Assembly (NCBI RefSeq): GCF_902770715.1
Contig: NZ_CACXTS010000003.1
Span: 1-64,000, forward strand
DNA: 64,000 bases
Direction: 5' to 3'
Source: an uncultured Methanobrevibacter sp.
Lineage (GTDB): Archaea > Methanobacteriota > Methanobacteria > Methanobacteriales > Methanobacteriaceae
Part shown: one piece after another, positions 8,002 through 17,600 of the stretch
Position numbering within the stretch: position 1 is the first letter of the stretch
Layout: every line of letters starts with the position of its first letter
Position numbers and translations under genes: made by a program
Notes under the pieces: model-generated
What the model was told of the DNA's origin: nothing
Databases searched by the model: none
Seen by the model: the letters and a program-made list of their open reading frames with translations, nothing else

Positions 8002-8937
8002 TTAATATTCGTAGAATCCTTTGCCCGCATTGATACCTGTTTCACCAGCATCAATCTTTTCCTTAAGCTTTAAAGCGATTTTGCCTTGGGTTGTTTCAGG
8101 GTCTTGGGATCTAGGGTCCATGATAATGATATTATATGCTGTTACAAGCCCTACAATATCCAAAATCTGGAAAGGACCGTTAGGTGAACCTGTAGCAAGT
8201 CTCCAAGTCAAGTCGATTGTTTCAGGATCGGCAACCTCTTCAGCCCATAACGCCTGTCCTGCAGAAAGGAACGGAACAAGCAAAGAGTTGAGCACATAAC
8301 CTGGTTGCTCTTTCAATACTTTAATAGGCACCATGTTGATGTCTTCTGCAAATTGTACAATTGCATCAAAGTATTGCTGGTCGGTTCCAGGGTGAGGCAT
8401 TACTTCAGCAGTGTTTTGAGCCCAAATGTTGTTTGCAAAGTGGAATGCAAGGTATTTTTCAGGCCTTCCGGTGTGTTCTGCAAACTGGCTTGGAAGCAAT
8501 GTTGATGAGTTTGTAACAACAATTGTTTTTTCAGGAAGGTATTTGGCCAATTCTTCATAGAATGGAATTTTTTGTTCTGGGTCTTCTGCAATTGCTTCAA
8601 TTACAAGGTCTGCATCTTCTGCTGCCTCTTCATAGCTTGTGGTCAATGTCAAGCTGTCAAATGCTTTTTGAGCTTGTTCTTTTAAGGCATCAATCTCTTC
8701 ATCGCTTAAGTCAGGGGTTTTGCTGAATCCTCTGCAATAGGCTGACTTATCGGTTTTCATTTGTTCAAGTGTTGCCTGATAGATGTTCAAAAGTCTTTCG
8801 AATTTAGGTTTTGCCCTTTCGATTGAACCTTCGCTTCTTAGCCAAACAGTCACATCAAAACCGCAGAATGCAGATTGATAAGCAATTTGACTACCTAAAA
8901 CTCCTCCACCGGCTACTACAACTTTTTTGATATCCAT
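8002..8937 (-). CDS. 3-hydroxyacyl-CoA dehydrogenase family protein
   Basis: The 311-residue protein begins with a Rossmann motif (VVVAGGGVLGSQIA) and has the conserved acyl-CoA-binding and catalytic surroundings NSSTLLPSQFA and LAFHFANNIW, with His at about 166. A C-terminal helical domain contains PGYVLNSLLVPFL and GKGFYEY. Length and motifs fit NAD-dependent (S)-3-hydroxyacyl-CoA or hydroxybutyryl-CoA dehydrogenases. No thiolase, crotonase or acyl-CoA dehydrogenase gene is nearby, so a complete beta-oxidation or butyrate pathway is not supported. The family is more typical of bacteria, so transfer is possible. A good GGTGATTTAA precedes the ATG. Confidence 0.85.
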   Translation of the reverse strand: MDIKKVVVAGGGVLGSQIAYQSAFCGFDVTVWLRSEGSIERAKPKFERLLNIYQATLEQMKTDKSAYCRGFSKTPDLSDEEIDALKEQAQKAFDSLTLTTSYEEAAEDADLVIEAIAEDPEQKIPFYEELAKYLPEKTIVVTNSSTLLPSQFAEHTGRPEKYLAFHFANNIWAQNTAEVMPHPGTDQQYFDAIVQFAEDINMVPIKVLKEQPGYVLNSLLVPFLSAGQALWAEEVADPETIDLTWRLATGSPNGPFQILDIVGLVTAYNIIIMDPRSQDPETTQGKIALKLKEKIDAGETGINAGKGFYEY

Positions 8938-9086
8938 TTAAATCACCAATATTTCATATAAACTATATTTTACATAAAATTAAAAAATTATAAAATATAA
9001 TTCGTTGGTTTTATTATATTTTTTAAAATATTTAAAATTTTATAAACAATTCTTAAATGATTCTTAATAATTCTTTATGATATTTA

Positions 9087-9797
9087 TCAGACATCTGAAA
9101 TATCCTTTATCACTTCACCGGCAATTATCAGTCCTGCAACGGAAGGCACAAAGGAAACGCTCCCCTTGACTTTAAACTTCCTGTCCTTATTAATAGGACA
9201 ATCATTGGTGTTTATAGGATGTTCTTTGGAATAGACTACCTTCAGTTTTTCAATGTTTCTCTTTCGAAGGTCCTTCTTCATTATTCTGGCAAGAGGACAT
9301 ACAGAAGTCTCAAAAATGTCGGCCACTTCAAACATTGTTGGATCCAACTTGTTTCCGGTCCCCATAGAAGAGATTACAGGAACATCAAGTTCATCGCATT
9401 TGCATATTACTGCAATCTTGGCCATTATGGTATCCACGCAGTCGACGGCATATGACAGGTCTTCGGTAATGATACCGGTTTCGGAATCGGCCATGTAAAA
9501 TTCCCTATGGGCTTCAACATTAGCATCCGGATTGATTTCAAGAATTCTCTCCTTCATCAAGTCGACCTTATGTCTGCCGATTGTTTTTTCCGTTGCAATC
9601 AGCTGCCTGTTGATGTTGCTTTCATCAATCTTGTCAAAGTCAACTAAAACGAAGTTGCCTACACCGCTTCTGGCCAGCCCTTCACAGACATATGAACCTA
9701 CACCTCCAAGGCCGAATACGGCAACCTTGGCATTTTTCAGCTTTTCCATTCCATCATTTCCAATTAACATTTCTGTTCTTGAAAACTTCTCTTCCAT
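9087..9797 (-). CDS. tcdA: ThiF/HesA-family E1-like protein, TcdA type (tRNA t6A dehydratase)
   Basis: The 236-residue protein has the ATP-binding glycine motif GLGGVGSYVCEGLARSGVG, then DESNINRQ, as in ThiF/MoeB adenylating enzymes. The sequence DIFETSVCPLARIMKKDLRK matches the CPLAR..RKRxI region of TcdA (CsdL), which cyclises N6-threonylcarbamoyladenosine in tRNA to ct6A. No zinc Cys pairs of MoeB type are visible. The ATG follows GAGAGGAT. It is divergent from tatD with about 90 bases between the start codons. Confidence 0.8.
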   Translation of the reverse strand: MEEKFSRTEMLIGNDGMEKLKNAKVAVFGLGGVGSYVCEGLARSGVGNFVLVDFDKIDESNINRQLIATEKTIGRHKVDLMKERILEINPDANVEAHREFYMADSETGIITEDLSYAVDCVDTIMAKIAVICKCDELDVPVISSMGTGNKLDPTMFEVADIFETSVCPLARIMKKDLRKRNIEKLKVVYSKEHPINTNDCPINKDRKFKVKGSVSFVPSVAGLIIAGEVIKDISDV

Positions 9798-9887
9798 ATC
9801 CTCTCACCAAAAAATATAATTTAATTTAATTTATATTATATAATAAATAAAAAGTTATGCCAAATCAATTCTATAAGTGATAATTTT

Positions 9888-10637
9888 ATGATAATTGATA
9901 CACATTGCCATATTTACGGCAGCGAAATGGAAAATGCTGAAGAGATAATAGAAAAAGCTGCTGAATATGGCATCCGGTTAATATTGAACGGTACTGATCC
10001 AAAAAGCAATGAAGATGTATTGGAGCTTTCAGGCAGATATGATAATGTCCATGCTGCATTGGGATATCTCTATACATTTGCAGATGAGGCAACAGAAGAA
10101 GACATTTGCCTGCTGGACAATCAGCTCAAAAGCAATGATGTGATTGCTGTAGGTGAAATTGGCCTTGATTATTATCATACAAAAGATAATATGGATAAGC
10201 AAAAAGAGCTATTTGAAAAAATGTTGGAATTGGCTGAAAAACATTCCCTGCCTGTTATAGTTCATTCCAGAAAGGCGATGCAGGACACATTCGATATATT
10301 GAAAAATCATGAAGTTGTTGGATCCATGCACTGTTATCAGGGTTCAGCTGAAATGGCACAGCAATTTATCAAATTGGGCTTCTATATTGGAATAGCCGGA
10401 CCGATTACCCACACAAACAACAAGAAAATAAGAAAAATGGTTAAAAAAATTGATATTGGCCATATGCTTGTAGAGACAGATTCTCCTTACTTAAGTCCAG
10501 AAGAGAAGAGAGGAGAGATGAACACTTCACTAAACATAAAATATATAACCGGAAAAATAGCCGAAGAATTGGGCATGAGTGAAGAGGAAGTCATTGAAAT
10601 CACCACAGAAAACGCCAAAAGATTATTTAAGATATAA
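9888..10637 (+). CDS. tatD: TatD family metal-dependent hydrolase (DNase)
   Basis: The 249-residue protein has all family metal-ligand motifs in order: DTHCHI (about 3-8), GEIGLDYY (about 84-91), HSRKA, HCYQGS and ETDSPYLSP. TatD proteins are TIM-barrel metal-dependent nucleases, mostly 3'-5' exonucleases linked to DNA repair and oxidative stress. The start has a weak GTGAT site. It is a single gene divergent from the TcdA-like gene. Confidence 0.9.
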   Translation: MIIDTHCHIYGSEMENAEEIIEKAAEYGIRLILNGTDPKSNEDVLELSGRYDNVHAALGYLYTFADEATEEDICLLDNQLKSNDVIAVGEIGLDYYHTKDNMDKQKELFEKMLELAEKHSLPVIVHSRKAMQDTFDILKNHEVVGSMHCYQGSAEMAQQFIKLGFYIGIAGPITHTNNKKIRKMVKKIDIGHMLVETDSPYLSPEEKRGEMNTSLNIKYITGKIAEELGMSEEEVIEITTENAKRLFKI

Positions 10638-10786
10638 CAAATTTTAGAGATTTTCAAAAACAAAATTATTAATAAAATATGAGTTATCGTGTTAAACTTA
10701 TTCTCAAATATGACTATCACTAAAATAACTTTAATAATTTATTTTTATAATCCGGCGATAAAACATTAAAAAAAAGAGTTAAATAA

Positions 10787-10812
10787 TTTTAGAAGTAATT
10801 AAACTTCTAAAA
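10787..10812 (-). terminator. Perfect hairpin downstream of the small membrane protein gene
   Basis: TTTTAGAAGT and ACTTCTAAAA form a perfect 10-bp stem with loop AATTAA, about 18 bases beyond the stop codon of the minus-strand gene. A near copy with one mismatch occurs at 14357-14384, also just after a small minus-strand gene. Confidence 0.5.
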
Positions 10813-10829
10813 TATTATTTTTAGGAACA

Positions 10830-11009
10830 TTAACGTCCTTTAATATAAAGAACAATTCCCATAATAATCACAATTAATCCTAAAAAGGATACTATATTGA
10901 AAGCCATGCCTATCAATTTAAAGCCTAACTTTAAAAAGAAAGGTCCTATTGCACAGAACAATAATAACAAACCTACAATAATTGCAATTATTCCACCAAT
11001 TCCTTTCAT
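10830..11009 (-). CDS. Small membrane protein, 59 residues
   Basis: The frame opens at 11054, but the ATG at 11009 has an excellent ribosome binding site (AGGGAGGTAAAAAA), so I start there. The product MKGIGGIIAIIVGLLLL... has two hydrophobic spans (about 4-25 and 34-56) and ends YIKGR. It is probably an integral membrane hairpin of unknown function. The 45 bases upstream could be the end of its leader. Confidence 0.7.
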   Translation of the reverse strand: MKGIGGIIAIIVGLLLLFCAIGPFFLKLGFKLIGMAFNIVSFLGLIVIIMGIVLYIKGR

Positions 11010-11099
11010 TTTTTTACCTCCCTCTTTAAATAAGATATTAAAAATACCTTTCATTTAATACTATGGATATAATACTATATAAAACTAAATTTTTTTAAG

Positions 11100-11320
11100 T
11101 CCAAAATAGCAAATATACAACTTCAAACACAAATCTATTACTTTTGTCAAAATATATGTTCGGAAATTGCATATTATCAATGGACGAATCGGGCAAAAAA
11201 CAGACTACATGAATCATTTGTAATAGTTTGGCATTGACCTCTAGTGCGGACCACCAATTTGCAGATCCCTTAATTGCGTATTTACCTGCCAATATCTGCA
11301 GTTCAGACATATTCATTGAT
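11100..11320 (-). pseudogene. Decayed copy of the small Cys protein gene found at 14398-14646
   Basis: Several blocks match the intact gene at DNA level: TTTGTCAAAATA..GTTCGGA (around 11144), GACTACATGAATCATT (around 11203) and TTTACCTGCCAATATCTGCAG (around 11280). On the minus strand it first reads CLNCRYWQVN as in the intact gene. A shift and stop codons follow (TAG, TGA), and the last part matches YFDK in another frame. The 5' end (MYEIDGINIG) is missing. The long frame across this area is an accident of the decay. Confidence 0.75.
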
Positions 11321-11413
11321 TTTAATCCATAAATAAAGCTTATCCTCATTAATAAATAAAAGATATATATCAGTTTATTTATACATTTACACAATAAGAT
11401 TAATCTGATAATT

Positions 11414-13054
11414 ATGAACAAACTACAAAAGAACCTTTATAAACTTCTATTAGAGATAGACAACATCTGTAATGAATATGATATAGACTATTTTTTGGCT
11501 TATGGTAATTCATTAGGTGCAATAAGGCATAACAGATTTTTGCCCTGGGATGATGATATAGATATACTCATAACAAGAGAAAACTGGGACAAATTAAAAA
11601 AAGTCATTGAAATAGATGGCGTTCTACCTGAAAATCGTTCTTTTGTCCATAATGACAACACTCTTTACTATGGTAATCTTTTGGCCAGATATGTTGATGA
11701 TAATACAACAAATATCCATATCTCTCAGGCGTTAGCCGCAAAAACCTGTGGCCAACAACTAGAATTTTTCATATTGGATCCAATGCCAACCGGTGAAGAA
11801 GATAAAAAGGAATTCATTGATTTATTTAGAGTATATGCTGATTTAATTTCACCTTACTTTATTGTATCCCAAAATTTGCCTTTAGATGAATGGCAAAAAC
11901 ACTATGGCCATTATAAGCATTATTGTGATAGGATAGATAAAGAGGGTGAAGAAAAGATATTAAATGAACTGGAAAATAAATTGCTCCATTTTAGTGAAGA
12001 TGAATGTGATGAATATCATGTGAGATGGGGATTGTTTACCCATATATTTAAAAAAGAGTATTTTGATGATATTCGCTATGAAACATTTGAAGATCGCCAA
12101 TTTCCAGTTGCAAAAGGTGCCGAATTTATTTTTAGATATTTCTATGGAGATGACTGGATGTATGTTCCTGAAATTTCCAAGCAGAAGACCCATTTTGCTC
12201 TTAGAAATTTGGATGTTCCATTCCATGAGTATACTGATTCTTATCTTGATAGAATTAATCAGGATGAAGTGTTTAAAAAATTCAAGAAAAATAAGCGCAA
12301 CAATATGGACCTGTATTATAGAAGAAATAGACTTGATGAAATTACTGCACAGATACGTGTTAATGTTGAATCAGAACATGTATGCAATTATTTAAATGAA
12401 AAAGAGGAATATTTTGATTCACTATTGAAAGATAGAAAATATGAAGAGATATTGAAGGAGTTCAATGATTTTAGTTCCTTGCAAATGAATGATGATGTTA
12501 AAAAATATAATGTTCATGTTCCAATTTCGGATAAGAATCTCACGACTTTACTTTCATGTTTAATTGCACAAGGGAAATATTATGATGCTGATAAGTTTTT
12601 AAGAATCAGAAAAGTGCAGGATGAACCTATAAATGATGAATTGAATGAAATTTCAGACATTATTGATTTCTGCAGGCAGCTATCCGTCGCTCGCTATGAT
12701 AAGCAGGATATTCAATTAGTCCAATCACTGATAAATGAATATGATTCCGTTTATCCTAATCTATTGGACATATACCGTGCAAAATTATGGATAAAAGATT
12801 TGAATGCAGAATCATCTGAGGATTATAAGGAAATGGACAATCTTTGCAATGAGATATTGGATTTATACCCATTTGATGGGGAAACAATGGCCTATCAAGC
12901 CAAGGCCAAAACAGAATGCGGACTAAAAGAGGAAGGCAATTCATTATATGAAAAGGCAATGTATTACACTAGAAACGGATTTATCTGGCAAAAAATTGAA
13001 GATGAAAGTGGTTTTAGCCGTATTGAAATAGAAAGGGATATTGTTGGGAGTTGA
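11414..13054 (+). CDS. LicD family protein, LicD-A of cassette 1
   Basis: The 546-residue protein starts with a LicD domain: YFLAYGNSLGAIRHNRFLPWDDDIDIL places the catalytic acidic cluster D46-D48, D50, and LEFFILDPMP (about 116-125) is the later acidic motif. LicD proteins transfer phosphocholine or related phospho-groups from CDP-activated donors to glycans. The C-terminal half (about 320-546) is helical and TPR-like and ends in a block shared by all four copies (YPFDGETMAYQAKAKTECG, then WQKIEDESG). The start has no ribosome binding site but lies some 30-40 bases from TTTATTTATAC, so a very short leader is likely. It is followed after three bases by LicD-B. Confidence 0.85.
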   Translation: MNKLQKNLYKLLLEIDNICNEYDIDYFLAYGNSLGAIRHNRFLPWDDDIDILITRENWDKLKKVIEIDGVLPENRSFVHNDNTLYYGNLLARYVDDNTTNIHISQALAAKTCGQQLEFFILDPMPTGEEDKKEFIDLFRVYADLISPYFIVSQNLPLDEWQKHYGHYKHYCDRIDKEGEEKILNELENKLLHFSEDECDEYHVRWGLFTHIFKKEYFDDIRYETFEDRQFPVAKGAEFIFRYFYGDDWMYVPEISKQKTHFALRNLDVPFHEYTDSYLDRINQDEVFKKFKKNKRNNMDLYYRRNRLDEITAQIRVNVESEHVCNYLNEKEEYFDSLLKDRKYEEILKEFNDFSSLQMNDDVKKYNVHVPISDKNLTTLLSCLIAQGKYYDADKFLRIRKVQDEPINDELNEISDIIDFCRQLSVARYDKQDIQLVQSLINEYDSVYPNLLDIYRAKLWIKDLNAESSEDYKEMDNLCNEILDLYPFDGETMAYQAKAKTECGLKEEGNSLYEKAMYYTRNGFIWQKIEDESGFSRIEIERDIVGS

Positions 13055-13057
13055 ATA

Positions 13058-14248
13058 ATGAAAGAAAAAATTGATATTCAATTGGAATTGCTGAGTGAAC
13101 TTAATGAAATTTGTGCCAAAAATGATTTGAAGTACATTTTATTGGGTAAAAGTGCCCTAAATGGATATCAAAATAAGACTTTAAAAAATGGTTCCAGATA
13201 TGTTTCAGTTGCAATGACCAATGGAGATATTGAACGATTTTGTGAAATAATAGAAAGAGATTACAGCGAAAATCGTTATGTGGAAGGAATTTTCAATAAT
13301 CCATTTTTTGTCCCCTTTTATGTAACTTATGGGAATAGGAACACAACGGATTTTTATGTTGCCAACTATAATAAAAACATCAATCATGGAATCCATATTC
13401 GCTTATACCCAATATGCAAATATGCCAAAAAAAAGGGCAGAAAACTAAAATCATGGGATGAAAATCTAACAAAAAATAAGGAATATCGTGAAAGCTTTAC
13501 AGATCCTGTTGAAAATAATTTTTGGAAAAAGAATGTTGAAGCTCGCCTTTATCCTCATTTTGGACGTAATGAACGTTATTATAAGCAATATAAAATATAT
13601 AATGCAATCGATAAATGGGAAGATATTCAGAAATATCTAATTGCTCGTATTGATAAGAAAACCTTCTTTTCTAAAATTTTCAAAAGCACTGAAAAATATG
13701 ATGTTGATGATACTCACATATTTCTGCCTAAAGACACAGATGCCTATTTCACCAGACTATTCGGTAAAAATTTCAGAGACAAGAAAATTGAAAAGCAATC
13801 ACATACAAAAAGGGAAATTGTTGATACCGAGCTTGGCTATGAAGAGGTTATCAATCAAAATTCAAAACTTTTAAAGGAAGCGAATTCGATTAAACAGGAA
13901 TTGGAAATAGAGATATTCCATCAAGATGATGAAAAAGAGATAGCTGCAAAGCTTTGGAAGCTAGTTCAAATGACACATAAGCAAGTTGGATTCAGACATT
14001 ATTTCAGCAATTATAAAACTAATTATTTATTATCAAAAGATTTAAGCAATAAAAATGAATTTAATGAAGTTTATAATGAGTTACGTCCGGTTATTAATAC
14101 ATTGAATAGATATGCTGAGTATGATTTGACCTTTTCGGTAAATCCAAAAATTGATGGCCTAATAAAAGAGGTTTTAATAAAGAAAAACAATATTGAACTG
14201 TTAGATAAGATAGAAATGTTATCTCAAAAAGAATTTTTAATTGAATAA
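13058..14248 (+). CDS. LicD-like protein without acidic motif, LicD-B of cassette 1
   Basis: The 396-residue protein aligns without gaps to the start of LicD-A: LLSELNEICAKNDLKYILLGKSALNGYQNK matches LLIEFDDLCKRYDIKYLLAAGASLGAVRNH. The stretch that is WDDDID in LicD-A is GSRYVS here, so the metal-binding acids are gone. A His-rich segment (NHGIHIRLYPI) and a conserved C-terminal helical domain follow. It begins with ATG at 13058, three bases after the LicD-A stop, with its GGGAG site inside the end of LicD-A, so translation is probably coupled. A non-catalytic partner of LicD-A is my inference; a changed enzyme is the alternative. Confidence 0.75.
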   Translation: MKEKIDIQLELLSELNEICAKNDLKYILLGKSALNGYQNKTLKNGSRYVSVAMTNGDIERFCEIIERDYSENRYVEGIFNNPFFVPFYVTYGNRNTTDFYVANYNKNINHGIHIRLYPICKYAKKKGRKLKSWDENLTKNKEYRESFTDPVENNFWKKNVEARLYPHFGRNERYYKQYKIYNAIDKWEDIQKYLIARIDKKTFFSKIFKSTEKYDVDDTHIFLPKDTDAYFTRLFGKNFRDKKIEKQSHTKREIVDTELGYEEVINQNSKLLKEANSIKQELEIEIFHQDDEKEIAAKLWKLVQMTHKQVGFRHYFSNYKTNYLLSKDLSNKNEFNEVYNELRPVINTLNRYAEYDLTFSVNPKIDGLIKEVLIKKNNIELLDKIEMLSQKEFLIE

Positions 14249-14356
14249 ACTATGATTAACTTTTTATTTTAAAAATAATCATCATATAATTTAATAAATA
14301 GCATATCCCAATTATAATTTTAACAAATATTCAAAGATTAAATTGGAGTAGAATAA

Positions 14357-14384
14357 TTTTTAGAAGTAATTAAACCTCTAAAAA
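14357..14384 (-). terminator. Hairpin downstream of the small Cys protein gene
   Basis: TTTTTAGAAGT and ACCTCTAAAAA form an 11-bp stem with one mismatch and loop AATTAA, about 14 bases past the stop of the minus-strand gene. It is nearly identical to the hairpin at 10787-10812, including the loop. Confidence 0.5.
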
Positions 14385-14397
14385 TATTTATCCATAA

Positions 14398-14646
14398 TTA
14401 CAGCTTCCAAACGTCCATCTTATTCCTTTTGTCAAAATAACCGTTCGGATTCTGCATACTGTCGGTAGACTGATTGGGAGAAAACATACTACATGAATCA
14501 TTGGGATTAGTCTGGCCTTGGCCTCTGGTGCATATCATTCCAGTTGCAGCTCCCTTCAATTGCACATTTACCTGCCAATATCTGCAGTTCAGGCAAACTT
14601 CATCATAATTGACATCACCAATATTGATTCCATCGATTTCATACAT
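14398..14646 (-). CDS. Small four-cysteine protein, 82 residues
   Basis: The protein starts MYEIDGINIGDVNYDE and contains CLNCRYWQV (about 18-26), MICTRGQG (about 37-44) and DSCSMF (about 50-55). Four Cys in this pattern suggest a zinc or iron-sulfur site. It is cytoplasmic by sequence. I do not recognise the family. A broken relative lies at 11100-11320, so the two flank LicD cassette 1. Confidence 0.65.
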   Translation of the reverse strand: MYEIDGINIGDVNYDEVCLNCRYWQVNVQLKGAATGMICTRGQGQTNPNDSCSMFSPNQSTDSMQNPNGYFDKRNKMDVWKL

Positions 14647-14689
14647 TCAAATAACCCTTTTTTAGTTATATTAAAAAGTAATATCCCCA

Positions 14690-17600
14690 TTACTGTGCGT
14701 TAACTGTAATATTATTTATAGTAACCTTATTGTTATATTTACTTGTTATAGAATAGTTTCCTGCTGATAGGTTAATGGCTAATTTTGCAATACCTCTAGC
14801 ATCCGTTTTAATGTTGTATGTTTTGTTTTTTATTGTGATTTTAACTATTTGGCCGGATAACTGAATTACCTTACCTTCCTCATCAACTAATTGCACCTCA
14901 TAAGATGTTCCATCCCTATAAGTCATATTAACATCTTTTGCAGTAATATTTATTTTATCGGTGTTGACAGTAATGGAATTTGTAATATTTGCTAATTCAT
15001 ATTTAGAATCATATATGCTGGCTTGGATAGTGTAATTTCCCAAATAAAGATTAATTGGCAAGCTCGCAATACCCTTTGAATCAGTTTTAACATCATAACA
15101 TGACTCTCCAATTTTGAATTTGATATTTGCATTTGCAACTGGATTGCCATTGCAGTCTGTTAAATTAATTTTATAAGAACTGCCATCTTTGTAACTCATT
15201 ATGAGATCTTCACCATATAATGTTAAAATTGCTTTATTAACGGTTAGTGTTGCATTAATAAAAGCCGAACTTAATTTGGAAGTAGCATCAAAAGTAGCAT
15301 TGATTAGATATGTGCCGGGAGCTAAGTTTACAGGGAGTGATGCAGTACCATTTTTGTTAGTTAAACGGCTGTAAACTTTACCCGCAACACCTATATTAAC
15401 ATAAACACCGGAAATAGCATTGCCACTATCATCGCTTAAAGTAACATCCCAACAGCTACCATCATTATAAAACATGGATAACGATTCACCGGACAGATTG
15501 GTTGAAATTTTGTTTATTATTATCATCGCATTAACGAATGAAGAATTATACATATAATTCCCATTAAATGTTGCATTAATTGAATATGTGCCAGGAGTTA
15601 AATTTATAGGAAAACTAACGCTGCCGTTTTCATCAGTCACTAAAGTATATGTTTCATTTACATTAAGCTCAATTTTGATTTCTGAGTTTGAAATAGCATT
15701 TCCATCATCATCAGTCAATGTAACATTCCAGCAGCTGCCGTCATCGTAAGTCATTTCAACATCACTTGCAGTTAATGTTGAATTTTTATTTTCAAAGACA
15801 GCTTCAAGTAAATATTTTGCAAATGCATTTCCATATTGGCTGTAAGCATATTTTGTATAATGCAGGTTATCAGATGCCAAATATGGGCATGTATCCTCAT
15901 TAACTATATTGTAATCCCTAGTCTTGAAATTAAATAATTCCAAATACTCACTATTTTGCCATTTTGAATATTGGCTATCTAATGCATTTTGATAATCGCA
16001 TAAGGTCAAACCGATTTTGTTTGGAATGACATCCCTATTTTGTCTTATTTTGATATTATAAGAGCGATCTGAATAACATAAATCTACAAATACAACTTTT
16101 ATAGGACTCTCTCCCCTGTCTACACGCATCCTACTTGCAGTTTCAATTCTATCCATAATATGATTGAATGCACCATTGAATGTTGATGTATCATTGCTGT
16201 CTTCTGAGCCCAATTCTGAATTATCAAGGTAATCGTTAGTGCCAGCTGCTAAAACGACAATATTATAGTAATCTATGGTCGTGTTAGTTATGCCTTCACT
16301 ATTTTTTGCATTGTCAAGGTCTTCCCAGTTTCCAGGAAGTTCACCTAAATATACTGGATCCACCAATTCACGGCAAATACGATACCTATAGTACTTGGAG
16401 TTTAATATGTTCTGGCCGTCGATTTGACCCAAATCATGATAGGTTGATCCTGGAATTGACGGGTTATAGTAAACATTGCCCAAAAGCTGCGCCACTCTGT
16501 GAGGTATGGAAAAGATATGTCTGCTGGATGCTGATTTATAGGGTGAACCATAGGTAATACTATCTCCAAAATACAAAATCTTATAATTGGAATTATCATC
16601 AGAGTAGTTCATTAAGGAAAAACCATCATCAAAGCCACTGTATGCCATTTCGCCATTTTTAATCGCATATGCCTGCACGGAATAATATGCATTATAATCA
16701 ATATCATTTAAAAGCATTGAAATAACTGCTTTATTCTTTTGATTCACTTGGCCTATAACTTCCCAATCATTTTCATTCTTTTTAAGAACGGAATAACCGT
16801 CAGCATTCGGAACATGACCCCATTTAATAGTATTGTTGTTAAGAGATACAATGCTTGGTGACTCCAAATTGAAGTCACCGTCCTTCAAGTACAATCCATA
16901 GCTAATGCTACCATCCTTGATTTCACATGCCCGAACTGTATAAAATAGTTGGTTGAAGCTTGCATCAGCAAAAGTTTTACTATTTAGTATGCTTGACAGT
17001 TCTTTTGCGGAATTGTAATAATAATCCACATAGCTATTTTGATTGGCATCAACCACAGCTATACACTTAAATTGGCCGTCACGACCTAATTTTCTGAATA
17101 TGCGATATTTTGTAACATTGTCAATCTTGCTCCAGGTAACATTAGCCATCAGATTTTGAAAATCAACACTGACACTAGGAGATGCTATCAATCTTAAACC
17201 TTCAACATCATAAAGGCTATATATTATTTTACTGCCATTATTTTCTGCTATTTCTCTAACGGAATATGTATATGAACAGTCATTGCCTATATTATCATAA
17301 AATATCATTTCTTCTGAATCGGCATTAACTGTTGCAATGACATTGAAGTCTTCCGTATCCTTCCTTAAAATTTCATATGTGCTTCCAATATGGGAAACCC
17401 AACATAATTTAGCATAATAATCATCATTTTTAGGATAATATTGCAGTTTAATTAATTTAGGAGCATCCAAAATTATTGAACAATTTTCTGAGGCATTATC
17501 CATAGAATCATTTTCCAGATTATTACTTTCATTCATACCATTATTATCTGATGGAATTTCTTCGTCAGTGAAATTATTGTTGTGAGTTTCATTTTCCTTC

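Noticed and set aside
11095-11421. An open 108-residue minus-strand frame before LicD-A of cassette 1
   Set aside because: Its DNA matches the intact four-Cys gene at 14398-14646 in shifting frames, so the frame is a by-product of a decayed gene.
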